64,000 nucleotides of DNA from Lactiplantibacillus mudanjiangensis (GTDB lineage Bacteria > Bacillota > Bacilli > Lactobacillales > Lactobacillaceae), in contig NZ_BJDY01000006.1 of the NCBI RefSeq assembly GCF_005405385.1, forward strand, positions 1-64,000. Reading direction: 5' to 3'. This document shows positions 26,478-34,215 of this stretch, piece after piece. The notes beneath the pieces are model-generated. The model was not told the origin of the DNA. It was given only the letters and a program-made list of their open reading frames with translations, and made no database searches. The position numbers were made by a program, and so were the translations under genes. The stretch's first letter is position 1; each line of letters begins with the position of its first letter.

Positions 26478-26735
26478 TTAACTGACTAAGACCAACTGGG
26501 CTTGAATTGCCTGCAAATCTGCTTGCAAGGCATGTTGAATTTCAAGGTTAGCCGCCGTTCGGGTACGTAACTTGGCTAGTCGCTGCGTGAGTAACCGTTG
26601 TTGCACCAGTAAATAATGCTGATGACTCGTTAACTTAACGGGTGTGACCGTACACGTCAATGGTTTTCGTGGGACCACTAGTTTAACCAGACCACATTTT
26701 TTGTTCTGTTGATTATTCGCCATTCCCCCGGCCAC
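26478..26735 (-). CDS. Small basic coiled-coil-like protein, function unknown
   Basis: 81-85 residues, start either GTG at 26735 or ATG at 26723; GAGGGG lies upstream but neither spacing is ideal. The C-terminal 50 residues are Leu/Gln/Ala-rich and predicted helical (YLLVQQRLLTQRLAKLRT). The N-terminus is basic with two cysteines. No family recognised. It is notable for its MerR-type promoter, which has almost the same dyad as the DXS-like gene at 11023, implying shared control. Confidence 0.5.
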   Translation of the reverse strand: MAGGMANNQQNKKCGLVKLVVPRKPLTCTVTPVKLTSHQHYLLVQQRLLTQRLAKLRTRTAANLEIQHALQADLQAIQAQLVLVS

Positions 26736-26758
26736 TTCCCCTCAAACTGATTATCTAT

Positions 26759-26789
26759 AGTATAGTCGCTTATACCTACTATAAGGCAA
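26759..26789 (-). promoter_or_regulatory. MerR-type promoter with dyad, upstream of the small basic protein gene
   Basis: On the minus strand TTGCCT and TATACT are 19 bases apart. The perfect dyad CTTATACCTACTATAAG (26769-26785 on plus) covers most of the spacer. It differs at two paired positions from the dyad at 10953-10969. Confidence 0.6.
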
Positions 26790-26810
26790 GCTTTTTTGTG
26801 AAAAAACACA

Positions 26811-26842
26811 AAAATCCGGTCCAAATCGGCACCGGATCTCTG
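26811..26842 (-). terminator. Intrinsic terminator
   Basis: On the minus strand AGATCCGGT pairs with ACCGGATTT, followed by T residues; it ends the gene at 26863. Confidence 0.75.
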
Positions 26843-26862
26843 GTATGTTCAATCATCGATTA

Positions 26863-27552
26863 TTAATCAGTTAAGTGTTCGAGATGTGCTGCTCGTAATA
26901 GTCGATATGCAGTAGGTCGTTGTAGCCGATCACATGAAAATGCTGGGGACGTCACTTGACTCAACCAATACGCATCGTTAGCTAATTGCCAACCTCGTGA
27001 CTGACCAGTGACACAACAAAAATCTAGCGTTGCAACTTGCGTCAATAATTGTTGACTAAGTTTGAACAATGGTTGCGGTGTCGCCAGTAATTGTAAGTCT
27101 GAAACTTTTGCCGCCAACAACCAACATCGTGCTTGATCAGCTAAGCCACGTAACTGCTGATCAGCATCGACCGTTGGTGATTTTAACTCAGCAACCGTCA
27201 AACTTAACAAGGCAGCGGCGGTGTTCAATAACGACTGATGATCTAAACAGGCTAAATAGCTTGCCAAGTACCACTGCTGTTGCAATCTGGGCGACACCGA
27301 TTGTTTTAGCTCAGCCAACACCTGCCCCATCGTCGTCAACAAACGTGCATACGCAGAGGTTTCGATTTGTCCCATTAACGTTGCCAATGAATACTGTTCA
27401 TAAATCTCACTGGCATCTGTCGCTGGGTCCCACATGAGTAGATCAACATCGTCACGAACCACTAATTCATTAACCACCGGCCGAATATCCGTTGACCAGT
27501 GACTGCTAGGTTCAAAATCATGACCAGACAACTGTAAGGCATACCGCCGCAT
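26863..27552 (-). CDS. Conserved-looking protein of unknown function
   Basis: 229 residues from MRRYALQLSGHDFEP; GAGGAGGTG is ideally spaced. The protein is largely helical with many Leu, Gln and Ala, and contains the acidic patch VVRDDVDLLMWDPATDASEIYEQY. No membrane segment, signal or catalytic motif could be recognised. Its promoter has a 19-base spacer with a dyad, the mark of MerR control. It is divergent from a MerR gene, which is the obvious candidate regulator (inference). Confidence 0.65.
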   Translation of the reverse strand: MRRYALQLSGHDFEPSSHWSTDIRPVVNELVVRDDVDLLMWDPATDASEIYEQYSLATLMGQIETSAYARLLTTMGQVLAELKQSVSPRLQQQWYLASYLACLDHQSLLNTAAALLSLTVAELKSPTVDADQQLRGLADQARCWLLAAKVSDLQLLATPQPLFKLSQQLLTQVATLDFCCVTGQSRGWQLANDAYWLSQVTSPAFSCDRLQRPTAYRLLRAAHLEHLTD

Positions 27553-27585
27553 TGAACACACCTCCTCACTTAATTGATTGTTCTT

Positions 27586-27616
27586 ACTGTAACACCTTCG
27601 GCCCACTCGAAGGCAA
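27586..27616 (-). promoter_or_regulatory. MerR-type promoter of the gene at 26863
   Basis: On the minus strand TTGCCT and TACAGT are 19 bases apart, with the dyad CCTTCG-N7-CGAAGG (27595-27613) in the spacer. Confidence 0.6.
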
Positions 27617-27680
27617 CTGGAAACTTCACTAATTTAAAAGGAGCCTCCAAGCCTTCTTTAGGCAACGATATCCCCTTTAG

Positions 27681-27709
27681 TTTACTTTTTAAAGGCAATT
27701 GGTTATACT
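27681..27709 (+). promoter_or_regulatory. Sigma-A promoter of the MerR gene at 27817
   Basis: TTTACT and TATACT with 17 bases between. The -10 overlaps CTTACTGTAACACC (27708-27721), which also occurs at 27583-27596 in the divergent promoter, so the repeat may be a shared binding site. Confidence 0.55.
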
Positions 27710-27816
27710 TACTGTAACACCAAGGTAGTTATGAGCATTTATGTTATCATAGCGATCCTTGGTCGTTCAACTTTTTTAGCTATTTTTACATCATCACTTT
27801 TTTAGGAGGGTTCTAG

Positions 27817-28254
27817 TTGTCCTATACAATTCAAGAAGTTGCCAAGCAAATGAACATTTCCACGTATAGTATTCGTTACTATCATGATCATGGCATGTTA
27901 CCTTTTGTTAAACGCGACGAAAACAATAATCGAATTTTCGAAGATACTGATCTCGAATGGTTACACATCATCGTCTGCCTCCGTCAAACAGGGATGCCGG
28001 TTGAACGTATCCAACATTACTTGGACCTCGTTCAAGAAGGCGAACAAACCGTGCCTGAACGTTACGACATGATGAAAGCCCAACAAACACGGACATTAAA
28101 TGAAATCAACGATCTACAAAACCATTTGAAAACAATCAACTACAAAGTTGACCACTACGCTGATATTTTAATCAACCATAAAGCTGATAACTTCGTGCCA
28201 TCTAACTTGGCCGAAGCCCAACAGCAAGATGTTTATCAAGAAAATCAACCGTAA
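27817..28254 (+). CDS. MerR-family transcriptional regulator
   Basis: 145 residues with a TTG start preceded by TTTAGGAGGG. The N-terminal winged helix YTIQEVAKQMNISTYSIRYYHDHGMLPFVKRDENNNRIFEDTDLEWL is classic MerR, followed by a dimerisation coiled coil and a short tail without the cysteines of metal sensors. This suggests an AdhR-like stress or small-molecule sensor. It is divergent from the gene at 26863, whose promoter has the required 19-base spacer. It ends convergent with the MFS gene. Confidence 0.9.
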   Translation: MSYTIQEVAKQMNISTYSIRYYHDHGMLPFVKRDENNNRIFEDTDLEWLHIIVCLRQTGMPVERIQHYLDLVQEGEQTVPERYDMMKAQQTRTLNEINDLQNHLKTINYKVDHYADILINHKADNFVPSNLAEAQQQDVYQENQP

Positions 28255-28261
28255 TACTAAA

Positions 28262-28298
28262 AATCTCGCTAGCCTAATTTTGCGGCTAACGAGATTTT
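28262..28298. terminator. Intrinsic terminator between MerR and MFS genes
   Basis: CTCGCTAGCC pairs with GGCTAACGAG, followed by TTTTTTT on the plus strand. Confidence 0.8.
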
Positions 28299-28299
28299 T

Positions 28300-29637
28300 T
28301 TAATGCTGTTTTTCACCCGGCATAATTAAGAAAATTGCCGCCAATAAAGCAAATAGTAATAATCCTGAACCCGTTAAAATGGCTTGTCGAAAACCAACGA
28401 GTGGCTTGTTAGATAATCCTTGAACTGCAACTAAAATAGACAAACCGACCGAACCACCAAGCTGATGCATCACATTAACAACCCCAGAAGCAGCCCCGGC
28501 ATCAGTGCCTTTTGTATGTGCCACACCAGCAGCGGTAAAGGGACTAAGTGACAACCCTTGTCCAATCCCGATCACCACCATCGGCGCAGCAATCCCTAAC
28601 CAATAGCCAATCGTCACGGTGAAGAAACTCATCCAAAACATCCCAATTAACGTCAAGGCAATCCCAGTAACCAGCAAGCCACCGTTGCCCCATTTGGCCG
28701 TCAACCGCGCAACTTGGAGCGCGATAATAAAGTTCACAATCGTTAATGGGAAGAACGCCACGCCTGCCATTAACGCGCTAAAACCAAGTTGATTTTGCAT
28801 CAATTGCGGCGTAATGAACCAAAATCCTAGCATCGATCCTAAATACAAGAACCGGCCGATATAAGCCCCTACCCGTTCACGATCGGCAAATAACCGTAAT
28901 GGCATAATTGGTTGAGCAGTCCGATGCTCCTGTAAGACAAAGATCCCTAACATCACAATCGCTAAAATTAAAGCTGGCACTTGCATCCAAGTCCCAACAA
29001 TACTATAAACTAACGCACTCATCCCGATTAATGACGTGATTGTGCCAACCCAATCCAAACGTCCAGTTTGTCCTCGATCTGCTTTTAAATACCGAATAGC
29101 TAACGTGAACATCCAAATACTGATTGGCACATTAATAAAGAACCCGACTCGCCACGTTAATAAACTAGCAAAGACACCACCGATGACCAAACTAACACTG
29201 GCACCAATCCCGGCCATCGCACCATAATAAGCAATCGCGCGAACTCGAGCTGGACCCGTATACGTATCCATCAAGATGGCTAAAGTCGTTGGCGCTAAAA
29301 TAGCTGAACCAATCCCTTGAAAGGCCCGCGCTGCAATAATCATTGGTGCATTAACCGCCAAGCCTACGATCAAAGAACCTAAGCCAAAGATCACTAACCC
29401 AATTTCAAACACACGCCGGCGACCAAATAAATCACCGGCCCGACCGCCTAATAATAAGAAACCACCAAAGGTCAACGAGTAGGCACTGCTGACCCATGAT
29501 AAGGTTTGTTGATTCAAGTTCAAGTCTTGTGCGATTTTAACAGTCCCGGTAAAGATAATCGAGTTATCTAGTAAAATCATAAAGTAGCTAAATAAAATAA
29601 TTAATAATATCCAATCAAAACGTTTCTTGTTTGTCAT
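28300..29637 (-). CDS. MFS drug exporter, DHA2 (EmrB/QacA-like)
   Basis: 445 residues with about 13-14 membrane helices. Conserved MFS motif A-like GGRAGDLFGRRRVFEIGL follows helix 2, and the segment DNSIIFTGTVKIAQDLNL fits the DHA2 N-terminus with its membrane Asp. AAAGGGGTC precedes the ATG. The promoter has a 19-base spacer with a dyad nearly identical to that of the NAD(P)-binding gene at 30924, so a MerR protein probably switches both on. It is expected to export toxic organic compounds. Confidence 0.88.
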   Translation of the reverse strand: MTNKKRFDWILLIILFSYFMILLDNSIIFTGTVKIAQDLNLNQQTLSWVSSAYSLTFGGFLLLGGRAGDLFGRRRVFEIGLVIFGLGSLIVGLAVNAPMIIAARAFQGIGSAILAPTTLAILMDTYTGPARVRAIAYYGAMAGIGASVSLVIGGVFASLLTWRVGFFINVPISIWMFTLAIRYLKADRGQTGRLDWVGTITSLIGMSALVYSIVGTWMQVPALILAIVMLGIFVLQEHRTAQPIMPLRLFADRERVGAYIGRFLYLGSMLGFWFITPQLMQNQLGFSALMAGVAFFPLTIVNFIIALQVARLTAKWGNGGLLVTGIALTLIGMFWMSFFTVTIGYWLGIAAPMVVIGIGQGLSLSPFTAAGVAHTKGTDAGAASGVVNVMHQLGGSVGLSILVAVQGLSNKPLVGFRQAILTGSGLLLFALLAAIFLIMPGEKQH

Positions 29638-29670
29638 GTTATGACCCCTTTTTCTTAAGTGAATAAATGA

Positions 29671-29701
29671 AGTTTAGACCTTCATCTGTACTTCAAGGCA
29701 A
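29671..29701 (-). promoter_or_regulatory. MerR-type promoter of the MFS gene
   Basis: On the minus strand TTGCCT and TAAACT are 19 bases apart, with the imperfect dyad CCTTGAAGTACAGATGAAGG in and around the spacer. Confidence 0.65.
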
Positions 29702-29725
29702 GGGATTATTTTCATTTTTTTACAA

Positions 29726-29757
29726 AAAAAGTTGCCGACACTTGGTCGACAACTTCA
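29726..29757 (-). terminator. Intrinsic terminator of the gene at 29767
   Basis: On the minus strand AAGTTGTCGAC pairs with GTCGGCAACTT, followed by TTTTTTT. Confidence 0.8.
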
Positions 29758-29766
29758 TGGACTAGT

Positions 29767-30402
29767 TTACCGATAGACCGGCGTATCACCATCGGTACCC
29801 GGTTTAGCGATACCGAGACTACTATTTTCATACAAATCTGGTTTCAGCATTATTTTCATAATCAAGTCTGCAATGCTAGCACGCGAAATTGTCGTGCCTT
29901 TAAACGTCTCGCCTTTTTCAGTTAAGTCATAGTCCACCTCATCATCATTCGTCATATAGCCAGCCCGAATGATGGTGTACGTTAAGGGCGATGTCTCAAT
30001 ACGTTGGGCCGCACGCCGGGTATCTTCCATGACCTCATGGCCGATTGACCGTTCTAGCCAAGCATCAAACTTAGCAGGTAATTCGTGATATAACCCTAAT
30101 CCCGTAACATAAATCAAACGTTTCACGGTACTTTCAGTCATCGCTTGAACAATATTCTTCACCATGGGTTCAAACGTTCCACCCAAGTTAGCATAGACGA
30201 TGTCCTGTCCGACCATGGCTGCTTGTAACATTGCGTAGTCATTCACGTCACCTTCGATCAACGTTTCACGTTGAGGATCAATTGGTTGTAACCGATCCGC
30301 GTGCCGCAAATATGACGTTAAATGGTTATCCGTTTCTGCCAATAATCGTTGCCGAACTAAACGGGCAATTTGTCCATGGGCACCTAAGATTAAAATATTC
30401 AT
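29767..30402 (-). CDS. NAD(P)-binding atypical SDR-family protein
   Basis: 211 residues. The N-terminal MNILILGAHGQIARLV is a GxxGxxG-type dinucleotide-binding loop of the NmrA/atypical SDR group. GDVNDYAMLQAAMVGQDIVYANLGG and RLIYVTGLGLY follow the family order, but there is no clear YxxxK catalytic pair. Such proteins act as reductases or redox sensors. TTGGAGG precedes the ATG. It has its own MerR-type promoter and is a paralogue of the protein at 30924 on the other side of the MerR gene. Confidence 0.82.
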   Translation of the reverse strand: MNILILGAHGQIARLVRQRLLAETDNHLTSYLRHADRLQPIDPQRETLIEGDVNDYAMLQAAMVGQDIVYANLGGTFEPMVKNIVQAMTESTVKRLIYVTGLGLYHELPAKFDAWLERSIGHEVMEDTRRAAQRIETSPLTYTIIRAGYMTNDDEVDYDLTEKGETFKGTTISRASIADLIMKIMLKPDLYENSSLGIAKPGTDGDTPVYR

Positions 30403-30431
30403 GTTTTTTCCTCCAATTACTTAGTAGACCT

Positions 30432-30462
30432 AGTGTAAAACTTAAAGTTAACTTGAAGTCAA
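30432..30462 (-). promoter_or_regulatory. MerR-type promoter of the gene at 29767
   Basis: On the minus strand TTGACT and TACACT are 19 bases apart, with the dyad ACTTAAAGTTAACTTGAAGT (30440-30459). Confidence 0.65.
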
Positions 30463-30463
30463 C

Positions 30464-30488
30464 AAAAAAAGACGGCACTTGGCCGCCC
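30464..30488 (-). terminator. Intrinsic terminator after the MerR gene at 30496
   Basis: On the minus strand GGCGGC pairs with GCCGTC, followed by TTTTTTT. It separates the MerR operon from the next MerR-type promoter. Confidence 0.7.
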
Positions 30489-30495
30489 CCAATCA

Positions 30496-30912
30496 TTACA
30501 TCTTATCGTTAAGTTTGTCTTGATGCTCTCGTTCCAAAGCGCGTAACTCCGCTTCAGTGCTCGCCATATGATCATAGAAATGAGCTAACTTGAAATTCAA
30601 ATGGTCAATGGCGGCCTGTAAATCATCGCGTTTCTCTTCCATAACCGCTAATTGTTCTTGTAAAATCGCCTTTTGTTCATTCGTATTGTCTTCTTGAGCA
30701 TCGAATAACTCGATATAGCGCCGTAGACTTTCGATACTCATGCCGGCATTTCGCATTTGGGTGACAAATCGAATCCGGCGTAAAATTCGTTCGTCAATAT
30801 CGCGATTGCCGACTTCAGTCCGATCAATCGCTGGAATCAAAGATTCTTTTTCATAGTAGCGAATTGCCGCCGATGAGACGCCTGTTTTTTGACTGGCTTC
30901 TTTAATATTCAT
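30496..30912 (-). CDS. MerR-family transcriptional regulator
   Basis: 138 residues: MNIKEASQKTGVSSAAIRYYEKESLIPAIDRTEVGNRDIDERILRRIRFV is the MerR DNA-binding domain, then a long coiled coil and an acidic/basic tail, with no metal-binding cysteines. It is the second gene after the NAD(P)-binding protein at 30924 (11-base gap), so it is likely autoactivated from the promoter at 31626. With three neighbouring 19-base-spacer promoters sharing AAGT-type dyads, it is the natural regulator of this local detoxification regulon (inference). Confidence 0.9.
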   Translation of the reverse strand: MNIKEASQKTGVSSAAIRYYEKESLIPAIDRTEVGNRDIDERILRRIRFVTQMRNAGMSIESLRRYIELFDAQEDNTNEQKAILQEQLAVMEEKRDDLQAAIDHLNFKLAHFYDHMASTEAELRALEREHQDKLNDKM

Positions 30913-30923
30913 GCTGTGACCTC

Positions 30924-31580
30924 CTAGTATACGGGTCGATCTTGGCCTTGTGTGTCTGAGTCCGCAATGCCAAGGCTTTCCTGTTGATATCGACTTGGCT
31001 CTTTAATGAGTTGCAAGACGATATCGGCAATGCTTTGTCGTGAACCAGAAACGCCATTATAAGGTTGGTCTTTGGTGGTCAATTGATAGTTGATCTCATC
31101 ACGATCATTTAACCATGGTAATCGTAAGGTTGTGTAAGCCAAGTCAGACGCTGCTAATAAGGCATCTGAACGTTGCGCTGGCGCCATCCCGTTGCCAATC
31201 ATTTCAAGGTTCCAGCGGCCAAATTCACCCGGTACTTCATTGTAAAGACCTAATACGTTTGTAAAGAGGACGCGTTGAACGTGGTTAGCCTGCATTGCCG
31301 CAATCACATTTTTCGTGAGTCGATTTTGTGGATCATGATCGACAGCCGCTACAAAAACGATATCTTGTCCAACCATAGCGGTATTAACCGCTGCTGCATC
31401 AGTGATGTCACCGTCAATTATGGTCACACGATCATTATCGGCTAAAGCTTGCAACCGACTCGCTTGCCGTAAGAATAAGGTTAAGCTCACATCTTGAAAG
31501 TCAGGTTCGGTTAATAATCGCTGTTCAACAATGCGTGCAATTTGACCGTTCGCTGCTAAAATAAGTATCTTTTTCATCAT
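30924..31580 (-). CDS. NAD(P)-binding atypical SDR-family protein
   Basis: 218 residues from MMKKILILAANGQIARIV; AGAGGAG lies 6 bases before this ATG. The nucleotide loop AANGQIA, DGDITDAAAVNTAMVGQDIVFVAA and RVLFTNVLGLYNEVPGEF align with the paralogue at 29767. It leads an operon with the MerR gene. Its promoter is nearly the same as that of the MFS exporter. It is probably a reductase or sensor in a response to electrophiles or similar stress (inference). Confidence 0.82.
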   Translation of the reverse strand: MMKKILILAANGQIARIVEQRLLTEPDFQDVSLTLFLRQASRLQALADNDRVTIIDGDITDAAAVNTAMVGQDIVFVAAVDHDPQNRLTKNVIAAMQANHVQRVLFTNVLGLYNEVPGEFGRWNLEMIGNGMAPAQRSDALLAASDLAYTTLRLPWLNDRDEINYQLTTKDQPYNGVSGSRQSIADIVLQLIKEPSRYQQESLGIADSDTQGQDRPVY

Positions 31581-31625
31581 TAAAAACTCCTCTACTTTTA
31601 AGGTCATCATCTAACTCATGATCAC

Positions 31626-31656
31626 AGCCTAAACCTTCATGTGTACTTCAAGGCAA
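31626..31656 (-). promoter_or_regulatory. MerR-type promoter of the NAD(P)-binding/MerR operon
   Basis: On the minus strand TTGCCT and TAGGCT are 19 bases apart. The dyad CCTTCATGTGTACTTCAAGG (31634-31653) differs from that of the MFS promoter by only a few bases. Confidence 0.65.
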
Positions 31657-31675
31657 GAGAAAATTTCCAATTCAA

Positions 31676-31707
31676 TAAAAAAACGGTCGATCCAACTACG
31701 ATCAACC
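31676..31707 (-). terminator. Intrinsic terminator of the gene at 31716
   Basis: On the minus strand CGGTTGATC pairs with GATCGACCG, followed by TTTTTTT. Confidence 0.8.
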
Positions 31708-31715
31708 GATTAATC

Positions 31716-31985
31716 TTAAAGTTTACTCTGTAAAAAAGCAGCGATCACTAGGATATAAGCAATCTCTAACACGGCGACCCCAGCTGCAATCCCTAATGCC
31801 GATAAAGTCCCCCAACGACCATCGCGCCATCGTAATTCAAAATAAAATTCAGTGAAGACAATGCCAATCAACCCGGCCCCAATTCCTAATCCGGCTTGCC
31901 AGAGTTGCCCCCACGGTCCTATAATCGTCAAAAACAGTGCGACCCAACCAGTAATAGTAACTAGGTAATTTATCAGTTTTGCCAT
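31716..31985 (-). CDS. Small membrane protein (YrdB/DUF2568-like)
   Basis: 89 residues with three or four membrane helices. The WGQLWQAGLGIGAGLIGIVFTEFYFELRWRDGRWGTL segment, with charged residues between helices, resembles the YrdB (DUF2568) family of unknown function. GGGGTGAG lies upstream. It lies downstream of the bacteriocin exporter on the same strand but has its own terminator and different base composition, so it is probably not part of the bacteriocin cluster. Confidence 0.6.
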   Translation of the reverse strand: MAKLINYLVTITGWVALFLTIIGPWGQLWQAGLGIGAGLIGIVFTEFYFELRWRDGRWGTLSALGIAAGVAVLEIAYILVIAAFLQSKL

Positions 31986-32062
31986 TACTACTCACCCCAA
32001 TACTTGCCATTATTTGCCAAGCTGAGCAATAAAGCAATGACTTAATTCATCAATTATCACGA

Positions 32063-34207
32063 CTAATAAGTCGCAATCCATAGTTTTTCATATAACCCAG
32101 CCTGTGCCATCAATACATCGTGGCTTCCATGTTCTATTAACTGTCCATGATTCATAACATACACACTGTCACATTGTTGCGCAATCTTTAAATGATGAGC
32201 GATAAAGATAATTGTTCGACCAGTAATCTGCATAAGATTCCTAATAACTTGCTTTTCAGTTAGAACATCTAGACCACTAGTCGCTTCATCTAAAATAATG
32301 GTTTTAGAGTCTTGCAATAGCGCACGCGCTAACGCCAGTCTTTGCTTTTGCCCACCCGATAGATTACTCCCCTTTTCTTCTAGGATACTCTGTAATCCCA
32401 ACGGTTGTGAGTCAATAAACTCATCTAGCCCTGCCAAATGACAAACCGAAAATAGTTCCTCATCATTAGGTGTATGACTGACACCAAACAACAAATTATC
32501 CAATATACTACCGCTAAAGAAAAAGGATTCTTGCGGTACATAGGTAATCTGACTTCTAATTTCATCAGTCTGTAAATCATCTAACTTGTGATTACCATAA
32601 CAAATTGTTCCGCTATCCGGCTCATAAAATTTGACTAATAATTTTGCCAGGGTTGACTTTCCAGAACCACTAGCACCGACAAGTGCTACCTTTTCGCCAG
32701 GTTGCACCGTTAAATTAATATTCATCAGTGTTGGTTCATCAAACTTATAACTAAAACTAACTTTTTCCATTCTAATAGTTTGACCAGTTGGCTTAACTGT
32801 TTTACTTTGAATCGGCAACTCTGGATTAATTTCAAGGACTTCATTTAATCGGTCAGCGGCTATTTTGGCGGTCTGAACTTTTGTTTGCAACGTAACGATG
32901 TTCTCCAAAGGTCCCATATAAAAACCGAGTAATGCATTGTATGTTATTAATTGGCCAATACTTAATTGACCATTGATGACATATTTTGCGCCAATCCATA
33001 AAAGAATGCCACTACAACCAAACTGAATAACTTGTTTGCAAGCCTCGTGCAATTGGCTAATCACTGAAACCCGATAAGATTTTTTCAATAAATCAGTCAA
33101 ATAGTGATTTAATTTCACAAAGATACGTGGCTCTTCACCATAAGCCTTAACGGTTTCAATTCCTTTAAGTGACTCAATAAAGTTAGCATTAAATCGCGCT
33201 CCCGATGCCATTTCATTTCGATTAACTCGATTCAATATTTGATAAAAAGCTAACATCGTACCACAGTATAACGGCACCACAATCAGTGTAATTAAAAATA
33301 AAACCCGGTTTTTCAATGACAAAATAACGCTAATAACCAATAACATGCTGACATCAATGAAAATAGTCAATACTGCACTGGCGATTGCATCAATAATCTT
33401 ACTAGCATCAACAAAACGTGTGAAAATTTCACCAGTCTTGCGCGTTTCAAAAAAGCTCATTGGCAATTTTAAAACATGCCGAATATAATGTCTCATTGAT
33501 CCAAGCCCCATTTGCTGGCCTAGTCTTGCCAGCAAAATATTACTACTAAAGTCCGTAAGTGAACGTACGACATATAAAGTAAGCAATCCTATCGACGTAA
33601 TTGTTAACAGATTTAGACTTTTCTGTGGCAAAATCGAATCTAATAAAACTTGAAAATAAAACGAACTCAGTAATCCTAGAATAGTCGTAATCAAGGTAAC
33701 TAAGATAATTATTGCCACCAAGCCTTTAAACGATTTAAGCATCTTAGTCATCTTAAAAAGATTAGTACCTAGCTGCTTAACTGGTTGGTATTCAGGTGTC
33801 GGTTGAGCAGTTAATAAAATACCTGTCCAAGACTGACAAAATTCATCAATGGATATTTTGCTTTTTCCCTTACCTGGATCGGCAATATATAATTGATGGC
33901 CCTTAATACGATAAATAACCACATAATGCGTATAATCTTCGTCAATCATTAAATGTGCAATTAATGGTAGTTGCACATTTGACTGTAATAAATAATCACT
34001 ATTAGCTTGTAGCGCTTGAAAGTCAAAGCCATAATGCTCAAAACCTCTTTTTAAACCATAGGCCGTAGTCCCTGATGAGTCGGTTTCAGATATCTCACGC
34101 AACTTTTGCAAGGATACTAAGGATCGATATTTTTTTAAAATCATCGCCAAACAGGCAACGCCGCAGTCGCTTTCATCTAATTGCGGTATATATGAAAAAC
34201 CCATCAT
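32063..34207 (-). CDS. Bacteriocin ABC exporter with C39 leader peptidase
   Basis: 714 residues in the usual three-part layout. Residues 1-140 form a C39 cysteine peptidase: catalytic Cys in LDESDCGVACLAMILKK, His in DYTHYVVIYR and Asp in LYIADPGKGK. Residues about 160-440 contain six membrane helices. Residues about 480-714 are the ATPase, with Walker A VGASGSGKST, signature LSGGQKQR and Walker B TIILDEATSGLD. These exporters cut double-glycine leaders and secrete the peptide. The likely cargo is the bacteriocin at 36767 and the inducing peptide at 36323. AGGAGG precedes two adjacent ATGs (34207 or 34204). No accessory subunit gene of the EntD/PlnH type follows. Confidence 0.95.
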   Translation of the reverse strand: MMGFSYIPQLDESDCGVACLAMILKKYRSLVSLQKLREISETDSSGTTAYGLKRGFEHYGFDFQALQANSDYLLQSNVQLPLIAHLMIDEDYTHYVVIYRIKGHQLYIADPGKGKSKISIDEFCQSWTGILLTAQPTPEYQPVKQLGTNLFKMTKMLKSFKGLVAIIILVTLITTILGLLSSFYFQVLLDSILPQKSLNLLTITSIGLLTLYVVRSLTDFSSNILLARLGQQMGLGSMRHYIRHVLKLPMSFFETRKTGEIFTRFVDASKIIDAIASAVLTIFIDVSMLLVISVILSLKNRVLFLITLIVVPLYCGTMLAFYQILNRVNRNEMASGARFNANFIESLKGIETVKAYGEEPRIFVKLNHYLTDLLKKSYRVSVISQLHEACKQVIQFGCSGILLWIGAKYVINGQLSIGQLITYNALLGFYMGPLENIVTLQTKVQTAKIAADRLNEVLEINPELPIQSKTVKPTGQTIRMEKVSFSYKFDEPTLMNINLTVQPGEKVALVGASGSGKSTLAKLLVKFYEPDSGTICYGNHKLDDLQTDEIRSQITYVPQESFFFSGSILDNLLFGVSHTPNDEELFSVCHLAGLDEFIDSQPLGLQSILEEKGSNLSGGQKQRLALARALLQDSKTIILDEATSGLDVLTEKQVIRNLMQITGRTIIFIAHHLKIAQQCDSVYVMNHGQLIEHGSHDVLMAQAGLYEKLWIATY

Positions 34208-34215
34208 GAACCTCC

